Source: Flaveria trinervia (lineage: Eukaryota > Streptophyta > Magnoliopsida > Asterales > Asteraceae). Taken from it: a stretch of 64,000 bases of DNA. Shown here piece by piece: positions 10,771 through 22,514 of this stretch (position 1 is its first letter; each line of letters starts with the position of its first letter). The position numbers were made by a program, and so were the translations under genes. The notes beneath the pieces were generated by a model. That model had not been told where the DNA came from and made no database searches. It saw nothing but the letters and a program-made list of their open reading frames with translations. The DNA is taken from assembly GCA_025506515.1 (NCBI GenBank), contig CM046451.1, positions 39,270,595 through 39,334,594 on the forward strand, written 5' to 3'.

Positions 10771-11490
10771 AGTGAGGTAGCTTAAATATGAAGAAGGAAG
10801 GAAGAAAGAAATTTCAGAGAGAAATTTGGGTTTTTAGGATTGGAGCAAGAATAGATGATAGAAAAAGGGGGAAACCGTTGGGTTTATATGAGAGAGGCAT
10901 TTCAGATAATGTTTAATGAAAGAGGATAAACATTGAAATCCAGATGTCAGTCCCACCTCTGAAAAAGTAGTTTATTTTTGCTCAAAAAGTAGTTTTCTTA
11001 GAAGTCAAAAAGATTCCGAAGGTATATTATTTTTGGAAGTTTTAATTAAAAAGCTTCCGAAGCTAAAATAACTTCGGAAGAATTTCCTGAGAGTTTTGAG
11101 AATTTTGCTTCGGAAGAGAAATTAAAACTTGAGTACTTTGTATATAAAACAACAAAGCTTCCGAGAGTTAATTTTGCTTCGGAAGTAAATGGTCCTTGAA
11201 AATAAGTAAGTGTCTGAGACTAGTATTTAAGCTTCGAAAGATAGATCTGAAAGCTCTTCCAAAGGTAAATTTCTTAGACAGTTATTTATTTTGAAGGCAT
11301 GATTTGCTTTCGAAGTTAAAAGAATAACTTCCAAAGTATCAGAAATTCTCAAAAATCTAAGGAAAGTCTTCAAAACGAAATTTTCATCCAGAAAAAATAT
11401 GAGCTTATGAAAGTGATGAACTAGACAACTTAGGACACACATATTTTAAGAATAATAAGAATTAGTTTTAAGAAAAGCTTACTCAAAGTT
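10771..11490 (-). promoter_or_regulatory. Spacer of B with CTTCGGAAG word array and TATA box
   Basis: This is the non-coding spacer between the end of pol and the downstream gene. Between about 10985 and 11340 there are roughly ten copies, in both orientations, of CTTCGGAAG/CTTCCGAAG and near-variants. A TATA box (TATAAA, complement of 10883-10888) lies about 113 bp before the downstream ATG at 10770, followed by a pyrimidine-rich leader. The arrangement looks like a stand-alone promoter. Promoter activity is inferred. Confidence 0.5.
10883..10888 (-). promoter_or_regulatory. TATA box upstream of the B downstream gene
   Basis: The minus strand reads CATATAAACCC, about 113 bp from the start codon at 10770. 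Equivalent TATA boxes occur at 22441 in G and 28776 in F. Confidence 0.45.
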
Positions 11491-12386
11491 TATCATTCCA
11501 ATAGCTTATATTAGATATTTAAATCTCTATTCATCAAAAGCCTTTGTAAACATATCAGCATATTGTTCATCTGTGTGAACTTTGACTAGTTTAATTAATC
11601 CCTTTTCTTAGTTATCTCTTATTAAATGATACCTGATTTTGATGTGCTTTGTTCTTGAGTGCTACACAGGGTTCTTTGTGATTAAGATAGCACTATTTTT
11701 GTCTATGTGAATGGGAGTCTCCTTGAAGTTTAACCCATAGTCCAGCATCTGATTTTGAATCCAAAACACTTGAGCAGAGCAGCTTGCAGCAGCAATGTAT
11801 TCAGCTTCAGCAGTTGATGCAGAGACACAAGATTGTTTCTTGCATTGCCATGAGACAACCCTTCCATCAAGGAACTAACATCCCCAGATGTAGACTTTGC
11901 AGTCATGTTGCAACCACCATAATCACTATCTACATAAGCATATAGATTGAAGTCAGGATTCTTAGGGTACCATAAACTAAGTGTTGAAGCACCTTTGAGG
12001 TATCTTAGAATCCTCTTGACAGTGATGAGGTGAGACATCTTAGAGTTGGCTTGATATCTTGCACAGATGCATGTTGCAAACATGATATCAGGCCTGCTAG
12101 CAGTAAGATACATAAGAGACCCAATCATAGCCCTGTATAAGTGCTCATCTACACACTCCCCCTTAAGATCAGGTCCAAGGGAGTGGTTTCTAGCTATGGG
12201 TGTCATAGCAATCTTACAATCAGTCATGTTGAATCTCTTGAGTATGACCTAAACATACTTTGACTGACTTATGAAGATGCCATCTTCAACTTGCTTCACT
12301 TGAATTCCCAGAAAAAAATTGAGTTCCCCCATGGCACTCATTTCACATATGTCTTTCATCAGCTTCTCAAAGTCTTTGTAGAGCTT
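11491..12386 (-). pseudogene. pol: Element B pol, 3' part: end of RT and RNase H
   Basis: On the minus strand this continues the reverse transcriptase immediately after the YMDDIIFGS motif left at 36764. It shows MSAMGELNFFLGIQ, the RPDIMFATC and VDSDYGGC blocks of the RT-RNase H connection, and a terminal FTKAFDE. A 165-codon open piece spans 12227-11730, and at least one frameshift follows near 11870. It is interrupted at 12386 by the LTR of F. The codons on the two sides of F rejoin through the AGCTT duplication. Confidence 0.85.
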
Positions 12387-13249
12387 TGATAGGATCAGCG
12401 ATCTACGTCTGATTGATTAGAGAGTATAGCAGCGGAAATCAAACAATGAATTAGTGAATTCACAAGAACACAAAAGATATTCAAGATAAGAACAAATGGT
12501 TATAGACAGAGAGAATTCTGCAAATATATTTCATTCAATATTCGCTTTCGTGGTAACAGAATGTCACACATACAATTAGGTCAACACCTCTTATATAGGA
12601 GATGTGACGTCTGCTGATGTCACTTGATAGTGACATCTAACAGAATTTATTCAAACTACTGATAGTTAACACAACTACTGAAGATGTCAAACAGCTGACA
12701 TCTTCTTACAAAAATGCTAAGTGTTAACTATCACTACAACTACTGAAAAGAAACTACTGAAACTACAACGACTGAAGAACATGCTCTTCAGTCGTTTTAC
12801 AAATACTAAAACGAAAAAGAAACTACTGAAATGAAACCATCACAACAACTGAAGAATGCTTCTTCAGCTGTTGTAACAAACTCTGAAAGCTTCAGTACTT
12901 GTACTTGAACTTCAACTGTTGTCATCAGCTAATGTCTTCAGTCTTTGTACTTCAGCTGTTGATCTTCAGTACTTTGTTCTTCAGCTGTTGATCTTCAGAC
13001 TTTGGTCTTCAGCTGTTGAAGTCTTCAGTACTTTAGTCTTCAGCTGTTGAAGTCTTCAGTACTTTAGTCTTCAGCTGTTGATCTTCAGTCTTTGGTCTTC
13101 AGCTTTTGAAGTCTTCAGTACTTTAGTTCTTCAGCTGTTTAAATCTTCAGACTTTGTCAAACAGCTGATCAAGTCTGCAGCAGTTGTTATGATGTCTGTG
13201 GGACTTAGAGGTTTTTCTGATCAGGCTCATTGGTTCTTTTGGTCCAACA
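12387..13249 (-). repeat. 3' LTR of element F (863 bp)
   Basis: On the minus strand it starts TGTTGGACCA after the GGGGGAGTT tract (13250-13258) and ends CTATCA at 12387. The TATA box is TATATAA (complement of 12591-12597). Its U3 (12640-13150) is packed with the words CAGCTG, CTTCAGTA and GTTGATCTTCAG, and includes two near-identical copies of a unit near 13010-13080. Confidence 0.93.
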
Positions 13250-14440
13250 AACTCCCCCTAAACCAATGCAGCCAAAACCTCTAAACTTATTGAAGATGTC
13301 CCACTTATTATGGCAGAAGAATTGGTCTTTTTGTCTTCAAGATCAGCTCAGAAGTGACCCTTTTAAGCACAGGCCTGGGAAGAAGTCTCAATGATCTATT
13401 TGGCAAAGTATGAATGGGAACTCTATCTTGGGGAACTGGACACAGAGTTGTTACCCTATCCATGAGATCTACTTCCCCACTATGAGTCTATATGACTCTC
13501 TTGTGTAGGCCTCAAGGAAGGTAATTTGTTCCTCCATGGTCAGCTCTTCAGCACCTCCTTCAAATAATGATTTAGGCCCATAGTACTCAGATAGGTATTT
13601 GACCAGTTCCCATTCTTTAGCTCCATAGTTGTTATTATTCTATAAGCAAATTCATCAGGGTGATTACCCTCTAGGAACAACTGGAGCTCATTCTTTCTGA
13701 CTTCTTCAAGCCTCTTATAAACTACCCCTTTTTCACCATTTTATTTTCAAGCATCTTCTGTGGGGTTTGGTTAGCTTTATAAGCTTTCTTGAAGTCTTCT
13801 AGGATTTCCCAGGGTGATACTACAAAGACCAGGGAGATCACTTCATCTACAATCTTTTTCACCTGGCCAATGTATCTCTGTGGTATGTTTTTCTTGTGAA
13901 TCCTGTGAGACGCCCTGGGATCAGGCCAAATCCTTACTTTCTCCTTTTGATATTGAAATGTATGCTTAAGAGCGTATAATCTGAGAGCTTGCTTCTTCAT
14001 GTTGATGATAGAAGATGTGGCTGCATATGCTTTGTCACCCTCCTCAACAATTCCTCATCGTGTTGTTTGTGAAGTTCTTCTTCTTCTAGCTTTACTTTCA
14101 CAATTTGTCTTTGGGTTTCAGGAGTAATTTTTGAGGAGTGACTTGTGGCCTTCGGCAACTGTATAACAGCTGAAAGCAGCAGTCTATCTTCATCATCATC
14201 TTCTTCATCATCTTCTAGCCTCAATACCCTTCTCTTCTTCTTCTGGGGTACATCATCGGCTATTGGTTTTGAGGGTAGGGGAGTTGGTTTGGTGGGTTGT
14301 TGTTTTGGTGGTGTAGGTGTGGGAATCTTGACAGGCTGTTCTAGCATTTTGGAAGTGAGTGTGGCTTTAGATTGCTTGGCTAGTTCAGTCCTGCTCCTAG
14401 CACCAGCTTCATTTAAAGCTTCAATAACTAATCCTTTAGT
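13250..14440 (-). pseudogene. Downstream gene of F, C-terminal part
   Basis: This is the half of F's downstream gene left on the far side of the G insertion. It reads leftwards from 14440: a Lys-rich linker, a proline-rich stretch, an acidic run (14200-14240), then the C-terminal domain with HTFQYQKEKVRIWPD and RYIGQVKKIVD (about 14000-13722), and finally decayed sequence to the polypurine tract. The same C-terminal domain is seen in G at 25340-25620. A frame change occurs near 14000. The long antisense ORF of Cys/Gln/Leu repeats at 14740-14475 comes from the LTR of G and is not part of this gene. Confidence 0.7.
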
Positions 14441-14445
14441 GTATA

Positions 14446-15175
14446 TGTTGGACCAAAAGAACCAATGAGCCGGATTAGAAAAACCTGTAAGTCCCACAGA
14501 CGTCACAACAACTGCTGAAGTCCACAACAGCTGAAGACAACAACCGATTACAAAGTCTGAAGACAAGTGCTGAAGACAAAGTCTGAAGACACAAGTGCTG
14601 AAGACAAAGTCTGAAGACAAGTGCTGAAGACAAAGTCTGAAGACAAGTGCTGAAGACAAAGTCTGAAGACAAGTACTGAAGACAGTCTGAAGACAAGTGC
14701 TGAAGACAAGTACTGAAGACCAAGTATCAGACGTTGTCAAACAGCTGAAGAGGTCTTCTTCAGTAGTTGTGACGGTTTTCTTTCAGTAGTTTAGTTTCAG
14801 TAGTTTAGCATCAGTAGTTTTATATTTTGTGCTTAGCACTCTCTGATATGTTCTCAGTAGTTGTGAACATTTCAGTAGTTTGTTAAGTGTTAGTTATTTT
14901 TGTAATAAATCTGCCAGATGTCACTATCCCGTGATATCAGCAGTGATTGCACTCTATATAAGGAGTGTCAACCTAATTGTAATCGGTGAATGATTGAGCA
15001 GAAACATTTGATATTATTGAAACATTCCTTTTCACAGAAATATATTCTCTTGTTACAACCGTATTTGTTCTTAATGCATACGAAAATCAAATTCTTGCTA
15101 TAATTTGTCTAATTCTTGTTCTTATTCCGCTGCGTTACACTCTAATCCATCAAACTTGAGATCACTGATCCTGTA
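14446..15175 (+). repeat. 5' LTR of element G (730 bp)
   Basis: It runs from TGTTGGACC to CTGATCCTGTA; the partner ends CTGTCA, so the final C seems lost here. The TATA box is TATATAA at 14955-14961. It is longer than the 3' LTR because it keeps more copies of a short tandem repeat at about 14551-14721. Confidence 0.93.
14551..14721 (+). repeat. Tandem GTCTGAAGACAAGTGCTGAAGACAAA repeats in U3 of G
   Basis: About six tandem units of roughly 25 bp alternate the words GTCTGAAGACAA and GTGCTGAAGACAA. The 3' LTR (26175-26275) keeps only two or three units, which explains most of the 78-bp length difference between the LTRs of G. Confidence 0.85.
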
Positions 15176-15178
15176 TAA

Positions 15179-15190
15179 TGGTATCAGAGC
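15179..15190 (+). other. Primer binding site of G (initiator Met tRNA)
   Basis: TGGTATCAGAGC lies three bases after the 5' LTR and matches the 3' end of plant initiator tRNA-Met in complement. It is the standard minus-strand priming site of copia elements. Confidence 0.92.
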
Positions 15191-15407
15191 TGGTTAATCA
15201 TTGATCGATCTAATAATTGATCATTGAAACTGCTATCCAAGATCCAAGTTTGATTGAATTAGCATTTTTGCAAGAAACGGTTATAGAGATTGAATTTTCT
15301 GTGTTTTTGGTCATTCATCCTTAGATTTATTCTTGGTTTTCATTGAGTCTGTTGTGGTCTGTGTAAAATATTTTAAAAGCTTGAATTAAATTGTATTTGG
15401 ACCTAAA

Positions 15408-18306
15408 ATGACTACTCCTTCCAATGATCCTCACAATACTGGTTCCTCAACCAAGCCTCCAATGCTGGTTAGGAGTGAGTATAACATATGGCAACGACGA
15501 ATGCTCCATCACCTGTCTGTTAACAGCTCAGGTTGTTGGACATCAGTGGTACATGGTCCACACAAGCCTATGGTGAATAACCCGGAAACCAATCAAATGG
15601 TTCTGAAGAGGAGGGAGCAATACTCAGATGAGGATAAGAAATTGTTTGAGATTGATGCAAAAGCCCATGGAATTCTGGCCATGGCACTGCCCAATGAAAT
15701 CTATTCTGGGCTAATGCATTATGAAACTGCCTATGACCTCTGGAATGCCTTGAAAGAACAATTTGGAGGAACATATGAGGTCTTGGCAAATAATAGAGAA
15801 ATCCTTGCCTAACAATATGAGACATTCTCTCATAGGAAGGGTGAGACACTGACTCAACAGTTTGAGCGGTTCTCTTGTTTGATCTCTGAATTAAAAATGG
15901 TCAAACATGAGTACACCAATAGCAAGATGAAAAACAGATTTCTCAGATCACTGCCTGAGAGATGGGACACATATACTATTGTCCTACGCTCCAGTGCAAA
16001 TTTGGACAAACTATATCTCACCCAACTACATAGGAAATTGCTCACATTTGAGACAGAGATAGAACAGAAACGAAAATGTCATCATCTAGAAAGCTCACTG
16101 ATGACTTTGTACCAGGAAACACTGCCTTGGTAAGTCATGAGTCAGAGTATGCAGGATCAGAATGCCAATATGATGAGCATATTGATTTCACCTCAAACAA
16201 TTCTAATCATGCCTTTGTGAGTGTTGATTGTCATTCTGGTAATAATAGTGACAATCTATGCTTTATCATGGATGATTTGAAGGGCATTGCTGATGATGAT
16301 TTAGAAGAGATGGATATTTTGAGCCAAATGGCCTTGATCAATATCAGATCTCAAAAATTCTACAAGAGAACTGGCAGGAAATTTCCTGGACTCTCTGACA
16401 AAACCAAAGTCGGTTTTGATAAGAGCAAGTTGAAGTGTCACAAATGCCACAGGCTTGGACACTTTGCAAGAGAGTGTAGATCAACTGGATCTAACACCTC
16501 CGCACCCTTTTTTACTTTTCCAAATAACAATTCACAATCCAAAGGGCAACATTCTGCTGGTTCTAGTCATTCATCACACCCTCAATCTCCTGCATATTTT
16601 GTTCCTCAGGGTCAAATGCCATATCCTTATCCCTGCTATTATATGCCACAGTCAAATCAAGTTCAAGCTCCTATAGTACCACAAAATCATGCACTACCAG
16701 AACCTTAACCATCTCCATCTCAATCACAACCTCATCACAGCTTCTTCACACCTGGAGTCGTTGACTGGGATAGCTTACCTGATAACTTGTCTGGTCACAC
16801 TGAGCAATACTTTGCTGGTGCTAGTCAACATGGTGGTGAACACCCTTTTGGAAATCTTGCTCTCATGGCCCTGGAGTCTACTGAGGGTTCCTGCTCAAAT
16901 GCATCATCTTCACAGGTAACTCAGGTATCTTCAGAGGTTAAAGCCAAGTTATGTTCTGATTCATGCATAGCTGCCTTTGTCTCTATTAGAGAGGCAAATG
17001 TAGCATTAGTAAATCAAAAACTTGAGTTTGAGAAAACCATTTCCAAAAGAAAAGCTGAGTATGAGTCTGCTCTTAACAGTAAAAGTGATGAGATTTATAA
17101 GCTTAAATGCCAATTAAATGATGAAAGGGCCAAGCTAGAGGTTATTCTGGAAGACCACAGGAGTCTCAAAGAAAAACTTGTAGTGACCCAAGTTGAGTGT
17201 GACCGCTAGGTCTCATCATGCAAGGGATTTGAAATGCTTCTTAGCAAGCAAACTGCTTCAAATGTGAAGTTTGGTATTGGTTACAACCATACTGCTCCAC
17301 CAACAGACTTTACTCCTAACTCCATAGTTAAGTCTGAAAGTGAAAGCAATCTCCAAACCACATTATCGTGTGAATCATTCTCCAATGATAATCTAAGATC
17401 AGAGAATGAAACCAGTGTTAAGATATCAGCAAAGAAATTGACTGCTGGTCTAACTACTAAGACTCATATGAAGCTGAGTACTTCAGATGTTGTTCCTCAA
17501 TGTACCCCAAGTATTGAAAGAGACCCAACATCTGAAAAGCATTTCAAATCGGTTGAAATACAAGGACTAACAACTGCTGAGGAATCCATCAATCGGTCTA
17601 TTAGGACGGATGGAAAACAGTTGAATTACCAGTCTTCAGCTGCTACAAATCCTTTAGTACCTAGTACTGATAGGAGGAAAGTACTGAAGATCACACCTGC
17701 AGTAGTTCCAGTTCAGCAGTAGAGATGTCCAAGATGAAGAATAAACCATGTGAAATTTGTGGTAAATTCAATCATCTATCTGATGAATGTTGGTACAAAA
17801 AGGGTTTAAAACTCCAAAGGGATGAGCTCATTAAACTAGAAATAAATAAATTGAAAACTGAGTTTGAGACCAAGTTTGTACCACAATCATCTCAACCTGA
17901 TAAACCCAAGGCCTTACCCGAATCCACTAAGAAGGATGCGGTTTATCAGAAGACAGCTGATATTGTTCCTCATGATAAACATAAGACTAAGTCTGTGAAA
18001 TCTAAGAAGGAGGAAATGGTGGGTCACAGGAACTCATCAAAAACAAGCTCTGGAGTGTCAAATGAACTGAAAGCTCGAGCTTCAAATCAGACATAGCTTG
18101 TTATGATGGTTCAGCATCTATTTGGGAGAGTTAACCAACTTGAAGCCACTGTGATCAAACCACTGAAAAGGAATTCTAGGTCCAAATCTATTTCAGCACT
18201 ATCTCCATCTTCATCAGCTGTTAATCATGAGAAACCAGCTATGGTTAAATCTGTTGATAAAGTCAGTCCCAAAACCAAAAAGGTTTGGGTCTCCAAAGCT
18301 AACTAG
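15408..18306 (+). pseudogene. gag: gag of element G
   Basis: The start MTTPSNDPHN at 15408 matches F at about 35676. A UBN2-type gag region (LWNALKEQFGG, SLPERWDTY) is followed by a zinc knuckle CHKCHRLGHFAREC near 16435, a Pro/Gln/Tyr-rich stretch, a coiled-coil region (16990-17200) and a second zinc knuckle CEICGKFNHLSDEC near 17750. Breaks are TAA at 15810 (Gln expected), a frameshift near 16075, TAA at 16706, TAG at 17207 (Trp in F) and stops near 17720 and 18094. Two knuckles about 430 residues apart, with a long linker before the protease, are also seen in B and F. Confidence 0.88.
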
Positions 18307-18312
18307 TTTCTT

Positions 18313-21300
18313 ATGATTTTGCAGGGTTCTTTAGCATGCCAAAGAAGCATCTGGTATGTGGACAGTGGAGGATCCATGCACATGACTGGGAGCAGCTCTC
18401 TTCTTCACGATTACTCTCAAGGAAAGAAGGGATTTGTCTCATTTGGAAATGATGCTAAAGGTTACATCATTGGAAAGGGATTTGTGTCTAATGGAGATAT
18501 TAGATTTGATGATGTCAACCATGTGGAGAATCTCAAATACAATCAGTTGAGTGTCAGTCAGATGTGTGACAAAGGACATGTTGCTCTTTTCACAAGCCAG
18601 AACTGTAGGATTCTGTCTTCCAAGGTTCTGAGCCTGATTGACAAAGTACTGGATGATAATACTCTCCTGAAGGCCAACAGGATAGGAAGAGTATATGCCT
18701 TGGATTTGTCAAAGAAAATTGAGCTAAAAGGCCATCCATGCTTGTTCTCCAAGGCCTCTCTCCAAGAATCTAAACTGTGGCATAGAAGGCTGGGTCATGT
18801 TAATCTCAAAAACATGAATCAGCTGATCCACAAGAGTTTAGTTAGAGGTCTTCCAATAAAGGAGTTCAATTGTGATGAAATCTACACTGCATGTTTAAAA
18901 TGGAAACAACATAAAGTTTCATTCCCACCCATAGAAGAATCCAAGTCTAATGCCTGCTTACAACTACTGCACATGGATCTTTTTGGTCCTGTGAAGGTAA
19001 TGAGTATGGCAAAGAATAAATACTGTCTGGTAATTGTGGATGATTACCTAGATATGTATGGACCTTCTTCTTGCATTCAAAGGATGAGGCTGCTCAGTCC
19101 ATTATGAACTTTGTGTTACACGTTGAGAAGTAGTATTCCCTACCAGTTAAGTGCGTGAGGAGTGACAATGGTACTGAATTCAGAAACCACACTCTTGATG
19201 AGTTTTACTTGTCAAAGGGAATCAAGAGGCAGTATAGCATCCCAAGGACTCCAGAGCAAAATGGAGTAGTGGAGAGAAAGAACAGGACCCTCATTGAAGC
19301 TGCAAGGTCCATGTTGGCTGATTCTGGTCTGCCACTGACTTTTTGGGTTGAAGCTGTCAATACAGCTTGCTATGTACAGAATAGAGTTCTAGTAAATCAG
19401 AGGTTGATGAAGACTCCATATGAAGTTCTTCATCATTTGGCCCCTTTGATTTCATTCTTTAGAGCATTTGGGTGTCCCTGTTACATTCTCAACACAAAGG
19501 ATCAACTCCAAAAGTTTGATTCTAAGGTGGATGCAGGGTATTTTGTTGGGTATTCATCCACTTGCAAGGCTTACAGAGTATTCAACTGTCGGACAAAGAT
19601 AGTTGAAGAAACCTTACATGTGAAGTTCAATGAATCCCCTAAGGATACAATTCCACAAAACCCTGTGGAGTTGTTTGATCTAGACATTCTGCAATATGTT
19701 CCTTATCAACCACCTGCTGTTGCAGATCATATGAATCCATCATCTTCTGTAGCTAGTCATCCATCTGGTGTTACTGATGATGATGATGATATCAGTAATC
19801 ACCTTTTCAAGTTTAGTGATCAACTGCCTGATTCAGCTAGACCTGATGTTCCTGTAGCTTCAGTAGCACAATCCACAACAAATGCTGATGAGATTTCTAC
19901 AACTTCAACTTCCTTTGAATTACCATCTACTGATTGGTTTCAAGGAAATGCTTCACCATCACCATCTGTTGCTGCTGAGCCTGCTACAAACACTTGCACA
20001 GATCTTATTGTGTACCAAGATCTGAAGAATCACCCTATGTCTCAAATCATTGTGATATCAATGCTGGCGTTTCAACCAGAAGTCAATTGTCCAATTTCTG
20101 CTTCTATGCTCTCTTCATCAGTCAGCTATAGCCAAAGAATTATCATGTTGCACTTAGAGACAATGGCTGGGTTGAAGCAATGCAGCTTGAGCTTCTTCAG
20201 TTCAAGAAACAGCAAGTGTGGGAACTGGTTCCTCTACCTCCAGGTAAGTGTGCAATAGGCACTAAATGGGTGTTTAGGAACAAAACCGATGAAAATGGAC
20301 TTATTGTTAAGAACAAGGCTAGACTGGTTGTTCAGGGGTTTGCACAAGAAGAAGGTATTGATTATGATGAAACCTTTGCCCCTGTAGCCAGACTGGAAGC
20401 AATTTGATTGTTTTTAGCTTATGCTGCTTATCACAACCTTAAAGTTTTTCAAATGGATGTCAAAAGTGCATTTTGTATGGGAAAATTAAAGAAGAGGTTT
20501 ATGTATGTCAACCACCAGGTTTTGAGGACAATAAACATCCTAATTGGGTGTATAAGCTTGATAAGGCCCTCTATGGGTTGAAACAAGCTCCTAGAGCCTG
20601 GTATGAGACATTATCAAACTTTCTTCTGGAAAATAATTTCACTAAGGCTCCATAGATAAGACTTTATTCATTAAGAAAGCTGGGCAGCAGAATCTACTTG
20701 TTCAAATTTATGTAGATGATATTATTTTTGCATCCTCTGATCCACAGTTGTGTGATGCCTTTACAAAGTTGATGCAACAGAAGTTTGAATTGAGTGCCAT
20801 GGGAGAATTACAGTTCTTTCTGGGTTTGCAAATCAAACAAAAGGCTAATGGAATTTTCATTCATCAGACCAAATACACAAAAGATCTTTTGGAAAAGTTT
20901 GATTTACAAAACTGTAAGCCCTGTTCTACTCCCATGTGCAACACCACACAACTGGATACAGATCAGAAAGGTAAAGTGGTTGATGAAACACTTTACAGAT
21001 GTATCATTGGGTCCTTGATGTACTTAACAACTTCTAGACCAGATATTATGTTTGCTACATGTGTTTGTGCTAGATTTCAGGCTGCACCTAAGGAGTCTCA
21101 TTTGATTGCAGTCAAGAGGATCTTTAGATATCTGCAAGGCACTTCATCTCTAGGTTTATGGTATTCTACTAGACATTCTGGTAAATTAGTTGCTTTTTCT
21201 GACAGTGACTATGCAGGGTGTAAGTTGACAAGAATGTCCACTTCTGGAGGATGCCAATTCTTAGGCAACTGCTTGATTTCTTGGCAGAGTAAGAAGCAGA

Positions 21301-21653
21301 CCTCAGTTGCTACATCAACTGCTGAAGCAGAGTACATTGCTGCTGCAAGCTGTACATCTCAGGTACTCTGGCTTCAAAACCAATTATTGGATTATGGCAT
21401 AACAGAGACTAAGACCCCATTGTTAATGGACAGCTCTTCAGCTCTTTGTATTGTTAAGAATCCTGTCCAACACTCTAGGACTAAACATATTGAAATCAGA
21501 TACCATTTTATTAGAGATTGTTTTGAAAAAGGTCTGATTGATCCAAAATTTGTTCTTAGTGTTGATGAGCTTGCAGACATTTTTACTAAGCCCTTGGATA
21601 GCACAACTTTCCAAAACATAATGCTAAGGCTTGGTATGTTGCAGCTAGAATAA
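18313..21653 (+). pseudogene. pol: pol of element G: protease, integrase, RT, RNase H
   Basis: The domains in order are an aspartic protease (WYVDSGGSMHMTG), a GAG-pre-integrase zinc domain (LWHRRLGHVNLKNMN near 18776), the integrase core (HMDLFGP, VRSDNGTEF, QNGVVERKNRTL), RT starting near 20180 (GTKWVFRNK, FAPVARLEAI), RT active site YVDDI near 20713, and RNase H (SDSDYAGC, TSTAEAEY, ADIFTKPLD). It ends at the stop before 21654. Frameshifts lie near 19050, 20047, 20475 and 20653, and there are stops near 19130 and 20405. The catalytic motifs I can see are intact, so only the frames are broken. Confidence 0.92.
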
Positions 21654-22514
21654 GTGACAACTACTGATGATCTCAGCTCACAAGTACTGATGATCATTAC
21701 TTTATTATTGTCATATATAAGTACTGAAGTTATCCTCCCTTCAGAAGTTTTTAAAACTACTGGAGCTTAAGTAACTTCTCAGTACTCAAGTACTTTTTTT
21801 GTTAAAACAGCTGATGTAGTTACAACAGCTGATGTAGTCACAACAGCTGATGTAGCTAAACTACTAATGTCAGAAATGCAGATAAGTACTGATGACCAAT
21901 GAAACGTCTGAAACTCAGATCTAAGTCTGATGAGTAAGTGTGGAGGTCAGACTGAAACAGCTGAAAAGCTATGAATTGATGAAAACAGCTGATGAGAAAT
22001 TTCTCTTCAGTCGTTTATACAACTACTGTTTCATTAAAACAACTGAAGCCAAAACTATGTCTTTAGTAGTTTACAACTACTGAAGACTCACACCAAGTCT
22101 TCAGCTGTTTACAACAACTGATGACAAAACCACTGTCTTCAGTAGTTTCACAACTACTGATGACAAACACCAAGTCCTCAGTTTACATCATTTGAAGTCA
22201 AAACCAAGACCTTCAGTAGTTTCACAACTACTGATGGTTAACACCAAGACTTCAGCTGTTTCAACGTCTGATGGTCAAAACCAAGTCTTCAGTTGTTTTA
22301 TAACAACTGATGACAACACCACCACTGTCAGTCGTTTTAAACCTCTGAAGGTTAATACCACGTCATCAGTAGTTTCAAGCAGCTGATGACCACACCAAAA
22401 CCTTCAGTAGTTTTCTTTCAGCCTTTTCCTATCCCACCCCTATAAATACCTGTCTTCTTCTCAAACGTTCCATTAGCCGTTCTTCTAACCTTCATACTTT
22501 CAAAAAGGGCAACC
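21654..22514 (+). promoter_or_regulatory. Spacer of G: tandem hairpin array and TATA box
   Basis: This is the non-coding spacer between pol and the downstream gene. From about 22000 to 22410 it holds about ten tandem units of roughly 40 bp, each with short inverted arms such as CTTCAGTAGTT/AACTACTGATG or CAGCTGTT/AACAACTG, separated by A/C-rich linkers (ACACCAAG). A TATA box follows at 22441, 74 bp before the downstream ATG. F has the same array in its spacer (28800-29460), and the same words fill the LTR U3. A promoter with repeated protein sites, or a structured RNA, is inferred. Confidence 0.55.
22441..22447 (+). promoter_or_regulatory. TATA box upstream of the G downstream gene
   Basis: CACCCCTATAAATACC is a textbook plant TATA context, 74 bp upstream of ATG 22515 and followed by a pyrimidine-rich leader. 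The same box at the same distance is present in F (28776). Confidence 0.55.

Noticed and set aside
14475..14740. Minus-strand ORF with repeated Cys-Leu-Gln words
   Set aside because: It is a translation of the tandem repeats in the LTR of G, not a protein.
21960..22420. Regular short repeats that look like a CRISPR array
   Set aside because: The units are inverted arms within a plant LTR retrotransposon, the spacers are also repeated, and there are no cas genes. This is eukaryotic DNA.
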